A stretch of 64,000 nucleotides of DNA from Castellaniella sp040276065 (GCF_040276065.1 NZ_JBELOI010000002.1:1-64000); one strand, 5' to 3'; positions 51,601-63,097 are shown, numbered from the stretch's first letter. The notes: generated by a model from the letters alone, not told the origin. Made by a program: numbers and translations.

Positions 51601-52308
51601 TTATAGGCGGTCTTCGGCGGCCAACATCCGCAGGACGGCATCGCGTTTTTTCAACAGATGCTCGCGCAGGATCGAGGCCAGGCCTTCGCCGTCGCGCGCC
51701 TCCAGGGCCTTGATCATGCCGCTGTGTTCCTCTACCGCCTTGTCCCATTTGGCCTGCTGAAGGTTGGAGCGAAAGCGCAAGGCCTGGAGGCGGCGGTTGG
51801 TCGCGACGTAGATTTGGCGCAGCGCGGTGTTGCGCGCCGCCAGGTTGATCCTGTCGTGGATCTCGTGGTTTTTGGCGTAATAGCCCGGCAGGTCTTTCTG
51901 CGCGTGGCAGGCCAGCATGGTGTAGTGCAGGGCCTTGAGCTCGGCGAGTTCGGCCGGGGTGATGCGTTCGCAGGCCAGCAGGCCCGAAAACGCCTCCAGG
52001 CCGCCCATGAGTTCGAACATCTCGCGGATCTCGGCCTCGGACATGCGGAACACGGAGGCGCCCCGGTTGGGCGTGATGTCCACGAGCCCTTCGGCGGCCA
52101 GCACCTTGAGCGCCTCGCGCAGCGGCGTGCGGGAAATGCCCAAGGTGTCGCACAGCTCGCGTTCGTTGAGTTTGGTGCCCGGAGGCAGGACCCCTTCGAC
52201 GATGTAGTTGCGCAGGTGCTCCACGACGGTGTCGTGCAGCCGCAAGCGCGCCACCCTGGGCAACTGGCCGGGTGATGAGGTCTCAGGTGTTTCTGTGATA
52301 TTTTGCAT
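51601..52308 (-). CDS. GntR-family regulator, FCD type, upstream of glcB
   Basis: The 235-residue protein has the GntR winged helix (TVVEHLRNYIVEGVLPPGTK, ERELCDTLGISRTPLREAL, ITPNRGASVFRMS) and an FCD domain (about 95-225). It is encoded directly upstream of glcB and probably controls it in response to glyoxylate or glycolate; that effector is inferred from context. Confidence 0.85.
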   Translation of the reverse strand: MQNITETPETSSPGQLPRVARLRLHDTVVEHLRNYIVEGVLPPGTKLNERELCDTLGISRTPLREALKVLAAEGLVDITPNRGASVFRMSEAEIREMFELMGGLEAFSGLLACERITPAELAELKALHYTMLACHAQKDLPGYYAKNHEIHDRINLAARNTALRQIYVATNRRLQALRFRSNLQQAKWDKAVEEHSGMIKALEARDGEGLASILREHLLKKRDAVLRMLAAEDRL

Positions 52309-52371
52309 ACATAAATAAAAAGCCTTGGCCGACTACCACTATGTTACCTGAACGGGATCATTTAGTGAAGT

Positions 52372-52387
52372 ATTTTGAATTCAAAAT
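52372..52387. promoter_or_regulatory. Perfect palindrome ATTTTGAATTCAAAAT
   Basis: A 16-base perfect palindrome lies in the gap between the pyk 3' end and the GntR start, about 65 bases upstream of the GntR ATG. It is probably a regulator site or promoter element for the GntR-glcB unit. Confidence 0.4.
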
Positions 52388-52425
52388 TCAATATGGCCAT
52401 CCGCCCCCATGGAATGTCCGGAGAA

Positions 52426-53850
52426 TCAAGCGTCCGGCACCTGCGCGATGTGCAGCAGGTTCGTGCTGCCGCTGTGCCCGAACGGCAGACCGGCGATCAC
52501 GATGATCGTGTCCTTGGCCGCCGCGAGTCCGGATTGCCGCACGGCCGCCGTCGCGCGGGCGATCATTTCGCTGGGTTCGGCGAGCTGCTCCGGAAAGTGC
52601 ATGGGGTGCACACCCCAGGCCAAGGCGAGACGGCGGGCGGTGCCCACGGCCGGAGTCAGGGCCAGAATCGGCGTGGATGGACGTTCACGGCTGGCGCGCA
52701 GCGCGCTGAAACCCGAGGTCGTGTAGGCGACGGTCGCGGCCGGGGCCAGCAGCTCGGCCACCTGCCGCAGGGCGCGGCAGATGGCGTCGGGCGTGTTGGG
52801 CCGGGCGGGACTGTGGCTGGCGTCCAGGCCGGCGCGCCAGGACGGGTCCTGCTCGACCTCGTGGATGATGTGCTCCATGATGGTGACAGCCTCGACCGGA
52901 TATTGCCCCGATGCCGATTCGGCGGACAGCATCACCGCGTCGGCCCCGCTGTAGATCGCGGTGGCGACGTCCGAGGCCTCGGCGCGGGTGGGCACCGGCG
53001 CGCTGGTCATGGATTCCAGCATCTGGGTGGCGACCACCACGGGCTTGCCGGCGGCGCGCGCGTGCCGCACGATGCGCTGCTGCAGAATCGGGACCCGCTG
53101 GGCGGGCAGCTCCACGCCGAGATCCCCGCGCGCGACCATGAGGCCATCGGCCTGCTCGATGATGGCGTCCAGGTGCTCGATGGCCGCGGGTTTTTCGAGC
53201 TTGGCCATGATCCAGGCCTGATCGCCGATGAGGGCGCGCGCCTCGGCGATGTCCTCGGGTCGCTGCACGAACGACAGGGCGACCCAGTCCACGCCCAGCG
53301 ACAGGCCGAAGGCCAGGTCGTCGCGGTCTTTGGGCGTCAGGGGTGAGATCGGCAAAATGACGCCGGGCACGTTGACGCCCTTGCGATCCGAGAGCGGGCC
53401 GCCCACCAGCACGGTGGTTTCGGCGAAGTCCGGGCCGTGGCGCTCGACGCGCAGGCGCAGCTTGCCGTCGTCCAGCAGCAAGTCGGTGCCCGTTTCCAGG
53501 GCGGCGAAGATTTCGGGGTGCGGCAGGTTGGCGCGATCGGGGCCGCCCTGCTCCGGGTTCAAGTCCAGGCGAAAGGGCTGGCCGGCCTGCAGGGTGGTCT
53601 TGCCGCCGTCGATGCGGCCGATGCGCAGCTTTGGCCCTTGCAGGTCCATGAGGATGCCGATCGGGCGGCCGAGCGCCTGCTCGAGCTCGCGGATCGCCCG
53701 GTGGCGGGCGGCGTGATCCTCATGGCTGCCGTGGCTGAAGTTCAGGCGGAAGACGTCGGCGCCGGCCTGGGCCAGGGCGCGGATCCGCTCGGGCGAGGAA
53801 CTGGCCGGGCCGAGTGTCGCCAGGATGCGGGCGCGGCGCGGCCCGCTCAT
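52426..53850 (-). CDS. pyk: Pyruvate kinase
   Basis: The 474-residue enzyme has the pyruvate kinase landmarks: RILATLGPASSSPERI, VFRLNFSHGSHEDH, DLQGPKLRIG, the IMAKLEKPAAIEHLDAII catalytic lysine/glutamate segment, MVARGDLGVELP and ATQMLESMTSAPVPTRAE. It is the last gene of the glyoxylate operon, so it completes the route from glycerate 2-phosphate via PEP to pyruvate. A housekeeping copy may exist elsewhere. Confidence 0.95.
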   Translation of the reverse strand: MSGPRRARILATLGPASSSPERIRALAQAGADVFRLNFSHGSHEDHAARHRAIRELEQALGRPIGILMDLQGPKLRIGRIDGGKTTLQAGQPFRLDLNPEQGGPDRANLPHPEIFAALETGTDLLLDDGKLRLRVERHGPDFAETTVLVGGPLSDRKGVNVPGVILPISPLTPKDRDDLAFGLSLGVDWVALSFVQRPEDIAEARALIGDQAWIMAKLEKPAAIEHLDAIIEQADGLMVARGDLGVELPAQRVPILQQRIVRHARAAGKPVVVATQMLESMTSAPVPTRAEASDVATAIYSGADAVMLSAESASGQYPVEAVTIMEHIIHEVEQDPSWRAGLDASHSPARPNTPDAICRALRQVAELLAPAATVAYTTSGFSALRASRERPSTPILALTPAVGTARRLALAWGVHPMHFPEQLAEPSEMIARATAAVRQSGLAAAKDTIIVIAGLPFGHSGSTNLLHIAQVPDA

Positions 53851-53944
53851 GCCCGCGCCCTGCTGGTCGTGTGCCGTGCGTCTCTAATGGGCGGGACTCG
53901 AAGCGTCTTCATCGGAAAGTCTCCTGTGGGCGACAGTGCGCTTG

Positions 53945-55207
53945 TCAAAGGACCAGGATGGCCCGGAAATCGTTCACGTTCGTCAGGGTGGGCCCGGTGA
54001 CCAGCGAGTCGCCGAGCTGCTCGAAGAATCCATGTCCGTCGTTGTCGTCCAAGTGGGCGCGCGGCGGCATGCCCAGCGCCCAGGCGCGCGCCAGGGAGTC
54101 GGGTTCAATCAGGGCACCGGCGATTTCCTCGACGCCGTCGACACCGTCGGTGTCGCCCGCCAACGCATGGACGTCCCGGGCGCCATCCAGGGTGATGGCC
54201 AGGGACAGCAGGAATTCGACATTGCGGCCGCCGCGCCCCTGGCCACGCACGGTGACCGTGGTTTCGCCGCCCGACAGCAGGACGCAGGGCGCGGGCACCG
54301 GCTGGTCGTGATCGCGGACCTGGAGGGCGATGCCGCCCAGGACCTTGCCCACGTCGCGTGCCTCGCCTTCGATGCGGTCGCCCAGCAGCACCGGGGCCAC
54401 ACCGGCGTCGCGGGCGACCGCGGCGGCGGCCTCGAGGGCCATCTGTGGGGTAGCGATGAAATGTGTGTCGACCTTGGCCAGGCGGGGATCGCCGGGCTTG
54501 ATGGTTTCCCCGGCGCCCGATTCCAGCAGGGTCCGCGCGGCGGGGGGCAGGGTGATGCCGTAGCGCCGGACGATGTCCAGGGCGTCGGCGCAGGTGCTGG
54601 GATCGGCGACGGTCGGCCCCGAGGCGATGTCGGCCGCCTGGTCGCCGGGCACGTCCGAGATCAGCAGGTTGACCACCCGCGCGGGGGCACAGGCCGCGGC
54701 CAGGCGACCGCCCTTGATGGCCGAGAGGTGCCGACGCACGCAGTTCATCTCGGAGATCGTGGCGCCGGATTTCAGCAGCGCCCGGTTGATGTCCTGCTTG
54801 TCCCGCAGGGTGACGCCCTCGGCGGGCATGGGCAATAACGACGAGCCGCCGCCCGAGATCAGGCAGATCACCAGATCGTCGGCCGATAGGCCGGCAACCC
54901 GCTCGAGGAGCCGGAGCGCGGCGATCGAACCCGCCTCGTCGGGCACCGGATGGGCCGCTTCGATGATCTCGATGTGCTCGCAGGGCACCGCGTAGCCGTA
55001 GCGCGTGACCACCAGCCCCTCGAGGGGACCGGGCCAGTGGCGCTCGAGGGCTTGCGCCATGGCGGCCGAAGCCTTGCCGGCGCCGATGACGAGTGTGCGG
55101 CCCTTGGGTGGCGCGGGCAGGAAACGAGCGATGCAGTGCTCGGGCTGGGCCGCCTGCACGGCGGCGGTGAACATGCGGGTCAGGAGGTCGCGGGGCGTCG
55201 AGGTCAT
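53945..55207 (-). CDS. ttuD: Glycerate 2-kinase (MOFRL family)
   Basis: The 420-residue protein has the family sequence KGRTLVIGAGKASAAMAQAL, CLISGGGSSLLPMPAEGV, NCVRRHLSAIKGGRLA, ISDVPGD and the C-terminal MOFRL part (LSGGETTVTVRGQGRGGRN, LAGDTDGVDG). It phosphorylates glycerate, product of tartronate semialdehyde reductase, to 2-phosphoglycerate. The ATG at 55207 gives the normal N-terminus; the frame runs on upstream into the glxR overlap region. It lies 55 bases after glxR. Confidence 0.92.
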   Translation of the reverse strand: MTSTPRDLLTRMFTAAVQAAQPEHCIARFLPAPPKGRTLVIGAGKASAAMAQALERHWPGPLEGLVVTRYGYAVPCEHIEIIEAAHPVPDEAGSIAALRLLERVAGLSADDLVICLISGGGSSLLPMPAEGVTLRDKQDINRALLKSGATISEMNCVRRHLSAIKGGRLAAACAPARVVNLLISDVPGDQAADIASGPTVADPSTCADALDIVRRYGITLPPAARTLLESGAGETIKPGDPRLAKVDTHFIATPQMALEAAAAVARDAGVAPVLLGDRIEGEARDVGKVLGGIALQVRDHDQPVPAPCVLLSGGETTVTVRGQGRGGRNVEFLLSLAITLDGARDVHALAGDTDGVDGVEEIAGALIEPDSLARAWALGMPPRAHLDDNDGHGFFEQLGDSLVTGPTLTNVNDFRAILVL

Positions 55208-55262
55208 GGTGTGCGTCTGGCCGTTTCGAGGATACCTGGCGGGCATGCCCGCCGGGGACAGC

Positions 55263-56147
55263 TTACTGTCCAATCTCGAAGTTCGCCATGATTTCCAGCG
55301 CGCGGACCATACCCGAGTGATCCCAGGCGGCGCCGTCATGGGCCGCGCAGGCGTTGAACAGCTCCTGGGCGACGGCGGTGCTGGGCAGCGACAGGCCGAG
55401 CTGGCGCGCGGTCGAGAGCGCCAGGTTCAGATCCTTTTGGTGCAGCTCGATACGGAAGCCCGGGTCAAAACTGCGCTTGATCATGCGCTCGCCATGGACC
55501 TCGAGGATGCGCGAGCTGGCGAAGCCGCCCATCAGCGCCTGGCGGACCTTGGCCGGATCCGCGCCCGCCTTGGATGCCAGCAGCAGGGCCTCGCCCACGG
55601 CCTCGATCGTGAGGGCCACGATGATCTGGTTGGCGACCTTGGTGGTCTGGCCGTCGCCGTTGCCGCCGACCAGGGTCACGTTCTTGCCCATCAGATCGAA
55701 CAGCGGCTTGACGGTGTCGAAGGCCGCCTGGCTGCCGCCGACCATGATGGTCAGGCTGGCGGCCTTGGCGCCCACCTCGCCGCCCGAGACCGGCGCGTCC
55801 AGGTATTCGCAGCCCAGCGCATTGATGCGGGCGGCGAACTCCTTGGTGGCCATCGGCGAGATCGAGCTCATGTCGACGACGATCTTGCCTTTGGACAGGC
55901 CGGCCGCGACGCCGTGCTCGTGAAACAGCACGGCCTCGACGTCGGGCGTATCGGGCACCATCACGATGATGATGTCCGAGGCCTTGGCCACCTCGGCGGC
56001 GCTCGCCGCGACGCGGGCGCCCGCGTCCAGCAGGCCTTGCGGCGCCTTGCGGCGGGTGTGGACGGTGAGGGCATGACCGCCCCCGATGAGGTTGGCGGCC
56101 ATGGGGGTGCCCATGATGCCCAGTCCGATGAAGCCGATCTTGGCCAT
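55263..56147 (-). CDS. glxR: 2-hydroxy-3-oxopropionate (tartronate semialdehyde) reductase
   Basis: The 294-residue 3-hydroxyisobutyrate-dehydrogenase-type enzyme begins IGFIGLGIMGTPMAANLI (NAD-binding Rossmann), with DAPVSGGEVGAKAASL and the catalytic lysine in GDGQTTKVANQIIVAL. It reduces tartronate semialdehyde to glycerate. Its neighbours gcl, hyi and ttuD make this substrate assignment firm compared with 3-hydroxyisobutyrate. Confidence 0.92.
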   Translation of the reverse strand: MAKIGFIGLGIMGTPMAANLIGGGHALTVHTRRKAPQGLLDAGARVAASAAEVAKASDIIIVMVPDTPDVEAVLFHEHGVAAGLSKGKIVVDMSSISPMATKEFAARINALGCEYLDAPVSGGEVGAKAASLTIMVGGSQAAFDTVKPLFDLMGKNVTLVGGNGDGQTTKVANQIIVALTIEAVGEALLLASKAGADPAKVRQALMGGFASSRILEVHGERMIKRSFDPGFRIELHQKDLNLALSTARQLGLSLPSTAVAQELFNACAAHDGAAWDHSGMVRALEIMANFEIGQ

Positions 56148-56204
56148 GTGAAATGCTCCTGTGAGAGTTGCGAGGGTGAGGGTCGCGTGATCGGGGCCCG
56201 GTCT

Positions 56205-56984
56205 TCAGGCGCCCATGGCCTGGATCCAGCCCAGGCCGTCCCGGGTGGCGCCGGCGGGTTTGTATTCGCAGCCGATCCAGCCTTCATAGCCCGCGCGGTC
56301 GATGTGGCGCAACAGCCAGGGGTAGTGGATCTCGCCGGTGCCTGGCTCGTTGCGTCCGGGGTTGTCGGCCAACTGGATGTGGCCGATGCGCGCAAGGTTG
56401 CGGCTGATGGTGGACGCCAGCTCGCCTTCCATGCGCTGGGCGTGGTAGATGTCGTACTGCACCTTCAGGTTGGGCGACCCCACCTCGTCGAGGATCGCCA
56501 GGGCCTGGTCGGTGCGGTTGAGGAAAAATCCTGGGATGTCATAGGTGTTGATGGGTTCGATCAGCAGGCGGATGCCGGCGTCGGCCAGGCGCGGCGCGGC
56601 GTAGCGCAGGTTCTCGACGAAGGTCTGGCGCGCCTGCTCGGCGCTCACGCCCTCGGGAACCTTGCCTGCCAGGCAGTTGACCTGGGGGCAGCCCAGCGCC
56701 GTGGCGTATTCGATGGCGTGGTCCACGCCCTCCTGGAATGCCTTGCCGCGCCCCGGGTGACAGGCGATGCCGCGCTCGCCGCCGCCCCAGTCGCCCGCAG
56801 GCAGGTTGTGCAGCACCTGGACCAGGCCGTTGTCCCGCAGGCGGGCGGCCAGCTCGCGCTTGTCGTAGGCGTAGGGGAACAGGTATTCCACGCCCTTGAA
56901 ACCGGCCTGGGCGGCGGCCTGGAAGCGGTCGAGGAAATCGATCTCGGTGAAGAGCATCGACAGGTTGGCGGCGAATTTCGGCAT
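56205..56984 (-). CDS. hyi: Hydroxypyruvate isomerase
   Basis: The 259-residue TIM-barrel protein has FAANLSMLFTEIDFLDRFQA, GVEYLFPYAYDK, the LIEPINTYDIPGFFL metal/catalytic glutamate segment and KVQYDIYHAQRMEG, ending with IGCEYKPAGAT. It interconverts hydroxypyruvate and tartronate semialdehyde. The start at 56984 lies 35 bases after the gcl stop; the frame is open further into gcl but without family similarity. Confidence 0.93.
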   Translation of the reverse strand: MPKFAANLSMLFTEIDFLDRFQAAAQAGFKGVEYLFPYAYDKRELAARLRDNGLVQVLHNLPAGDWGGGERGIACHPGRGKAFQEGVDHAIEYATALGCPQVNCLAGKVPEGVSAEQARQTFVENLRYAAPRLADAGIRLLIEPINTYDIPGFFLNRTDQALAILDEVGSPNLKVQYDIYHAQRMEGELASTISRNLARIGHIQLADNPGRNEPGTGEIHYPWLLRHIDRAGYEGWIGCEYKPAGATRDGLGWIQAMGA

Positions 56985-57019
56985 ATGCGGCTCCAGTGTC
57001 TTTCGTTCAGTCAAATCAT

Positions 57020-58801
<1,782 letters not shown>

Positions 58802-59033
58802 GGTTGCTGCTCCTTTGATCGGTTGAACGTTCGAGGTTGCTGTCAGAATAAGGAAAACCCCGATGCCCAGGAATCCCAGGTTTTCTCCTTTCTATCGGTA
58901 CTATAAGTATTTGATGGATTGATTCCCGGGATACACCAGCAGATGGCGGTGGCGCTATGATCGCTGGCGAATAATCAATGTTTCCAAAGAGAACGTCCGG
59001 AATCCACACCGGCGCGCGAGGCGGGAGGCAGCC
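58802..59033. promoter_or_regulatory. Divergent control region of gcl and its LysR
   Basis: No gene is seen in these 232 bases. A small palindrome TACTATAAGTA lies at 58899-58909, about 100 bases from gcl, in an A/T-richer patch (TCGGTACTATAAGTATTTGA). It could form part of a LysR site or the gcl promoter. Confidence 0.35.
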
Positions 59034-59951
59034 ATGAGTCGCTATACCGAGATACGCAGTTTTGTATTGATTGCTGAAAAAGGCAGCTTTGCAGCGGCCG
59101 CCCTGGCCGAGTCGGTGACGCCGGTGATCATGGGGCGGCGCCTGACCGCGCTCGAGCGGCGGCTGGGCGTGCAGCTGATGCACCGGTCCACGCGCGGCCT
59201 CGTGCTGACGGACCTGGGGGAGCGCTACCTCGAGCAATGCCAGCAGCTCATCCAGGACTTCGACGCGGCCGATGCCAGCATCACGGCCCGGCGCCGATCC
59301 CTGGCCGGCCATCTGGTGGTGTCGGCGCCGGCCTCGTTCGGGCGCCAGCATGTCGCGCCGCATGCGGCGGCCTTCCAGGCGCGCTATCCCGATCTGCGTT
59401 TATCGTTCAACTTCACCGACAGCGTGGTGGACCTGGTGCGCGAGGGCTACGACATGGCGATCCGGATCGGCGAGGTGACCGATCCGAATTACGTTGCCGT
59501 GCGCTTGTACCCCAATCGCCGCGTGGTATGCGGGACACCTGAGTATTTCAATCGGTATGGCGTGCCGCGGGTGCCCGAGGATCTGGCGGGCCACAACTGC
59601 CTGGCCTTCAACCTGCAGGGTGGTCAGCACCGGGGCTGGACCTTCGTGCGCGAGGGCCGGCCTTTTGCCGTGCGGGTCAGGGGCTGCCTGGCCTGCAACG
59701 ATGGCGAACTGCTGTACGATTGGGTGCGTCAGGGCCTGGGCATCGGCTGGCGATCCACCTGGGAGATCCAGCGCGAGCTCAAGCGCGGCGAGCTGGTGAC
59801 CGTGCTCGACGACTTCGCGCTGCCTGCCTACGATATCCAGGCCGTCTATCCGCAGCAGCGCTACTTGCCCGCCAAAGTGCGGTACTTTATCGATGATCTG
59901 CGCGCACACTACCAGCAGCCCGGTTATTGGGAAGGACGAAAAGCATCTTGA
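59034..59951 (+). CDS. LysR-family regulator divergent from gcl
   Basis: The 305-residue protein has the LysR DNA-binding domain (EIRSFVLIAEKGSFAAAALA, MHRSTRGLVLTDLGERYLEQ) and a ligand domain of the type seen in AaeR/DmlR-like regulators (SFNFTDSVVDLVREGYDMAI). By position it most likely activates the glyoxylate operon. Its 3' end overlaps the start of the next transporter gene. Confidence 0.87.
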   Translation: MSRYTEIRSFVLIAEKGSFAAAALAESVTPVIMGRRLTALERRLGVQLMHRSTRGLVLTDLGERYLEQCQQLIQDFDAADASITARRRSLAGHLVVSAPASFGRQHVAPHAAAFQARYPDLRLSFNFTDSVVDLVREGYDMAIRIGEVTDPNYVAVRLYPNRRVVCGTPEYFNRYGVPRVPEDLAGHNCLAFNLQGGQHRGWTFVREGRPFAVRVRGCLACNDGELLYDWVRQGLGIGWRSTWEIQRELKRGELVTVLDDFALPAYDIQAVYPQQRYLPAKVRYFIDDLRAHYQQPGYWEGRKAS

Positions 59952-60928
59952 AAGACAAATCGTCGGACGTGCGACGTTCGGCCGCAGCGGGCGCGGGCCG
60001 GGGCGCCACGCCCACGCGGGCCCAAGGGCGCGAAGCCCGGGCCCGGCGCAATGAGCGCCTGGCCCTGCTCGCGCTGGCCGTGATGGCCCTGATCTGGGGC
60101 TATAACTGGGTGGTCCTGAAAAAGGCCCTGGCCTACGTCGGGCCGTTCGGCTTTTCGGCCTTGCGCACGGTGCTGGGCGTTGTGACGCTGTTGTTGATGC
60201 TATGGGCGATGCGGCAGTCGATGCGGCAATCGATGGACCTGCGCGGTTGGCTGCGGGTGCTGCTGCTGGGGATCCTGCAGACCGGGGCATTCTCGGTCCT
60301 GATGCAGTCCGCCTTGCTGCAGGGCGGCGTGGGCAAGACGTCGATCCTCGTCTACACCATGCCGTTCTGGGTGATTCCGCTGGCCTGGGTGGCCTTTGGC
60401 GAGCGCATCCGCGGCCTGCAGTGGCTCGCTTTGGCGATGGCCGTTGGCGGGTTGGTGCTGGTCCTCGAGCCCTGGGGGATGCGCGGCAGCTACCTCAGCG
60501 AGGTCCTGGCGATCGGGGCGGGCCTGTCCTGGGGGTTGGCGACCATCGTGGCGAAGTGGATCAAGCGCGACTACGACATGGGTGTGCTGCAGTTGACGAC
60601 CTGGCAGATGGTGTTCGGTGCCATAGCCTTGTGCGCCGCCGCCTGGGTCGTGCCCGAAAAGCCCATCGACCCGGCACCGTATTTTTATGTCGCCCTCGCC
60701 TACAACGCGGTGTTGGCCACCGGCCTGGCGTGGGTCCTGTGGTTGTTCGCCTTGCAGAACCTGTCGGCAAGCATGGCCGGCATGGCGTCCCTGGGTGTGC
60801 CCATGGTGGGTGTGTTGTCGGGGTGGCTGGAGCTCGGCGAGCGGCCTGGCGTGTTCGAGCTCTCGGGCATGGTCCTCATCGGCGCGGCGCTCGTGCTGCT
60901 CAGCATGCGGGCGGTGAGGCGACGCTGA
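59948..60928 (+). CDS. DMT-superfamily transporter (two EamA domains)
   Basis: The 326-residue protein has a basic N-terminal tail of about 40 residues and then ten hydrophobic segments in two EamA repeats (ALAVMALIWGYNWVVLKKAL, MPFWVIPLAWVAFGERI, SGWLELGERP). The TTG at 59948 overlaps the LysR stop (TTGA) with GGAAGGA upstream; a start at the TTG at 59927 is also possible. Coupling to the LysR gene suggests a shared response. Substrate unknown. Confidence 0.8.
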   Translation: MKDKSSDVRRSAAAGAGRGATPTRAQGREARARRNERLALLALAVMALIWGYNWVVLKKALAYVGPFGFSALRTVLGVVTLLLMLWAMRQSMRQSMDLRGWLRVLLLGILQTGAFSVLMQSALLQGGVGKTSILVYTMPFWVIPLAWVAFGERIRGLQWLALAMAVGGLVLVLEPWGMRGSYLSEVLAIGAGLSWGLATIVAKWIKRDYDMGVLQLTTWQMVFGAIALCAAAWVVPEKPIDPAPYFYVALAYNAVLATGLAWVLWLFALQNLSASMAGMASLGVPMVGVLSGWLELGERPGVFELSGMVLIGAALVLLSMRAVRRR

Positions 60929-60965
60929 CGAGTCGCGCCCGGCCGCGCGCCAAGGGAATCGCCGG

Positions 60966-61469
60966 TTATTCCAGCACGGCGTTGCCGTCCAGCGACACGA
61001 TGTCGCAATTGTCGCCCGGCCCCGCCCGGTCGATGATGAGGAAGTCGGACACCTCGCCCAGCGCCATCAGGGGGTAGTGCCAGGTGCCCGGCGCATAGTT
61101 CACGCCCTGGTGCCCCTCGCAGCGAAAGGCCCGCAGGTCTGCGACCGTGGGGGTGGATGCGGGCGGGGCCACCACGACCAGGTAGGGGCGGCCCGACAGG
61201 GGGATGAAAGCCTGGCTGCCTTTGGGGTGGCGCTCCATCATGGCGATGGTGAATGGCAGTGCGCGTGGCAACCCGCGGAAAATGGACACGATGGCCCGGC
61301 CATCGGCACCCGGCTCGATGCGGGCCAGGTCGTGATAGCGCTCGGTGTTGCCCTCGTTGATGGTGAAGTGCTGGGCGCCATCGTCCGCTTGGATGACGTC
61401 GCCATAGGGAGCGAAGGCCTCGCGCGTGAGGGGCTCGGCGATCAGCCGCATGGAAGTGGTGGCAGTCAT
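60966..61469 (-). CDS. allA: Ureidoglycolate lyase
   Basis: AllA splits ureidoglycolate to glyoxylate and urea. The 167-residue cupin-like protein has APYGDVIQADD, HFTINEGNTERYHDLA, FIPLSGRPYLVVVAP and PGTWHYPLMAL, all in family order. It is downstream of uraD in one minus-strand unit. The glyoxylate it makes would enter the gcl operon or malate synthase encoded to the left. Confidence 0.93.
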   Translation of the reverse strand: MTATTSMRLIAEPLTREAFAPYGDVIQADDGAQHFTINEGNTERYHDLARIEPGADGRAIVSIFRGLPRALPFTIAMMERHPKGSQAFIPLSGRPYLVVVAPPASTPTVADLRAFRCEGHQGVNYAPGTWHYPLMALGEVSDFLIIDRAGPGDNCDIVSLDGNAVLE

Positions 61470-61496
61470 GAGGGGGCTCCGTAGGGGTCGCCGGCG

Positions 61497-62027
61497 TCAG
61501 CCGGCAAGCAGTGCGTCCAGGCGAAAGCGGGCGATCTGGCCGATCTGGCCGAGACAGGCCGCGAATTCGGCGTCGCGCCCATTGTGCAGCCGTTCCTCGA
61601 TCGCGTCCATGATTTGATAGCGGCTGCGTCCCTTGACCGCAATGACGAAGGGAAAGCCGAAACGCTCGCGATAGCGGGCGTTCAGGCTGCGCAGGCGGGT
61701 CAGTTCGTCCGGACTGCACTGGTCCAGGCCCGCGCCGCGCTGCTCGCTGGTGGAGGCGGTGGTCAGGGTGCCGGCGGCGGCCTCCTTGCCGGCGAGTTCG
61801 GGGTGGGCGGCGATCAGGGCGAGCTGTTCGGCCGGATCGGCCGCCAGCATGACGTTCAGCATCGCCCGGTGCAGTTCGTCGACCGTGGCAAAGGGGCGCG
61901 CCGCCCAAGCCCGTTCCGGGATCCAGGGCGAATGTTCGAAGATCGCGCCGAGTTCGCGTGTGAATTCGGCCTGTGGCAGTCCGGAGAGTTCGGCCAGCGT
62001 CATGGTGGGGGTGGAGGAAATCGTCAT
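61497..62027 (-). CDS. uraD: OHCU decarboxylase
   Basis: UraD converts 2-oxo-4-hydroxy-4-carboxy-5-ureidoimidazoline to S-allantoin after urate oxidation. The 176-residue protein has the SPWIPERAWAARPFATVDEL stretch with the catalytic-histidine LHRAML, then AHPELAGK and the FPFVIAVKGRSRYQIM C-terminal motif. An ATG at 62057 would add ten residues. allA follows after 27 bases. Urate oxidase and transthyretin-like HIU hydrolase are not in the window. Confidence 0.93.
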   Translation of the reverse strand: MTISSTPTMTLAELSGLPQAEFTRELGAIFEHSPWIPERAWAARPFATVDELHRAMLNVMLAADPAEQLALIAAHPELAGKEAAAGTLTTASTSEQRGAGLDQCSPDELTRLRSLNARYRERFGFPFVIAVKGRSRYQIMDAIEERLHNGRDAEFAACLGQIGQIARFRLDALLAG

Positions 62028-62161
62028 GGCGCGAGTGTACGGTGATGCGTGAGCCAAAAGAAGACGGTTGCCGTGTATAAGTGGTATATGCTATCGCGCA
62101 TTGAACAAAGAGACGTGCGGGAGCGCGGCGGCGTCCGCGCCGAACGGCTCGTGGAGGGCTT

Positions 62162-63097
62162 ATGTCGATACGGCGCGGAAATGAGACGCTCGACACCTAC
62201 CTGCTCAAGGTATTCTGCATTCTGATGGCCGAGCGCAGCGTGTCGCGCACGGCGCTCAAGCTCAATCAATCCCAGCCGGCCATCAGCGTGGCGCTGAAGA
62301 ATTTGCGAGCGGTCTTTCACGACCCCCTGCTGGTGCGCGAAAAGAGCGGCATGGTGCCCACCAGCCGGGCGCTGGCCCTCCTCGAGCACGCCAAGGCGGC
62401 GCTCGGGGCGATCGACAGCATGCTCGAGGTCGAGGAGGCCTTTGCGCCGGAGCACAGCCGGCAGGTATTCCGGATCGGTTCGCCCGACTACCTGGCGCCG
62501 GTGTTCGCCGCAACGGTGGTGGCGCGCTTTCGCCGCGAGGCGCCGCATGCGCGCCTGGTGTTGCACGCGCTGGGGCCGGATTTCGATTTCGAGCAGTCCC
62601 TGGCCGAGGGCCGGCTGGATGTGGTGATCGGCAACTGGCCCGAGCCGCCTGATCGCATGCATCTTTCGGTGCTGCTCGAGGACGAGATCGTCTGTCTGAT
62701 GTCCGCCGGTCATCCGCTGGCCGGGCGCCCGATGAGCCTCGAGGACTTTCGCGCGGCGATGCACGTGGTGCCCACGCCGTATTCCATCAGCCAGCGCGGG
62801 ATGATCGACACGGTGTTGACCTCGCTGCGCGTCACCCGCACGGAAGTCGTCGAGGCCCAGTCCTTCATGCTGGCCCCTTACCTGCTGCCCGGCACTGACC
62901 TGATCTTTACCACCACACGCCATTTCGCGCGCTACTACGCGGGCTTGCTGTCCCTGGCGATCGTCGAGTCGCCGATCGATTTTCCGCCGATGCGCTTCTA
63001 TCAGCTCTGGCACGCGCGTAATCATCATGCGCCTTCGCATCAATGGTTGCGTCGCCTGCTGACCGATTGCGGCCGCAGCATCCACCCGGCCGCCTAG
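62162..63097 (+). CDS. LysR-family regulator divergent from uraD-allA
   Basis: The 311-residue protein has a LysR DNA-binding domain (MAERSVSRTALKLNQSQPAI, AVFHDPLLVREKSGMVPTSR) of the NodD/NahR-like group and a sensor domain with FRIGSPDYLAPVF and LDVVIGNWPEPP. It is divergent from uraD and probably controls that unit; a GTATAAGTGGTATAT stretch near 62073 in the gap could be its site. Its stop shares a CTAG with the convergent paralogue. Confidence 0.85.
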   Translation: MSIRRGNETLDTYLLKVFCILMAERSVSRTALKLNQSQPAISVALKNLRAVFHDPLLVREKSGMVPTSRALALLEHAKAALGAIDSMLEVEEAFAPEHSRQVFRIGSPDYLAPVFAATVVARFRREAPHARLVLHALGPDFDFEQSLAEGRLDVVIGNWPEPPDRMHLSVLLEDEIVCLMSAGHPLAGRPMSLEDFRAAMHVVPTPYSISQRGMIDTVLTSLRVTRTEVVEAQSFMLAPYLLPGTDLIFTTTRHFARYYAGLLSLAIVESPIDFPPMRFYQLWHARNHHAPSHQWLRRLLTDCGRSIHPAA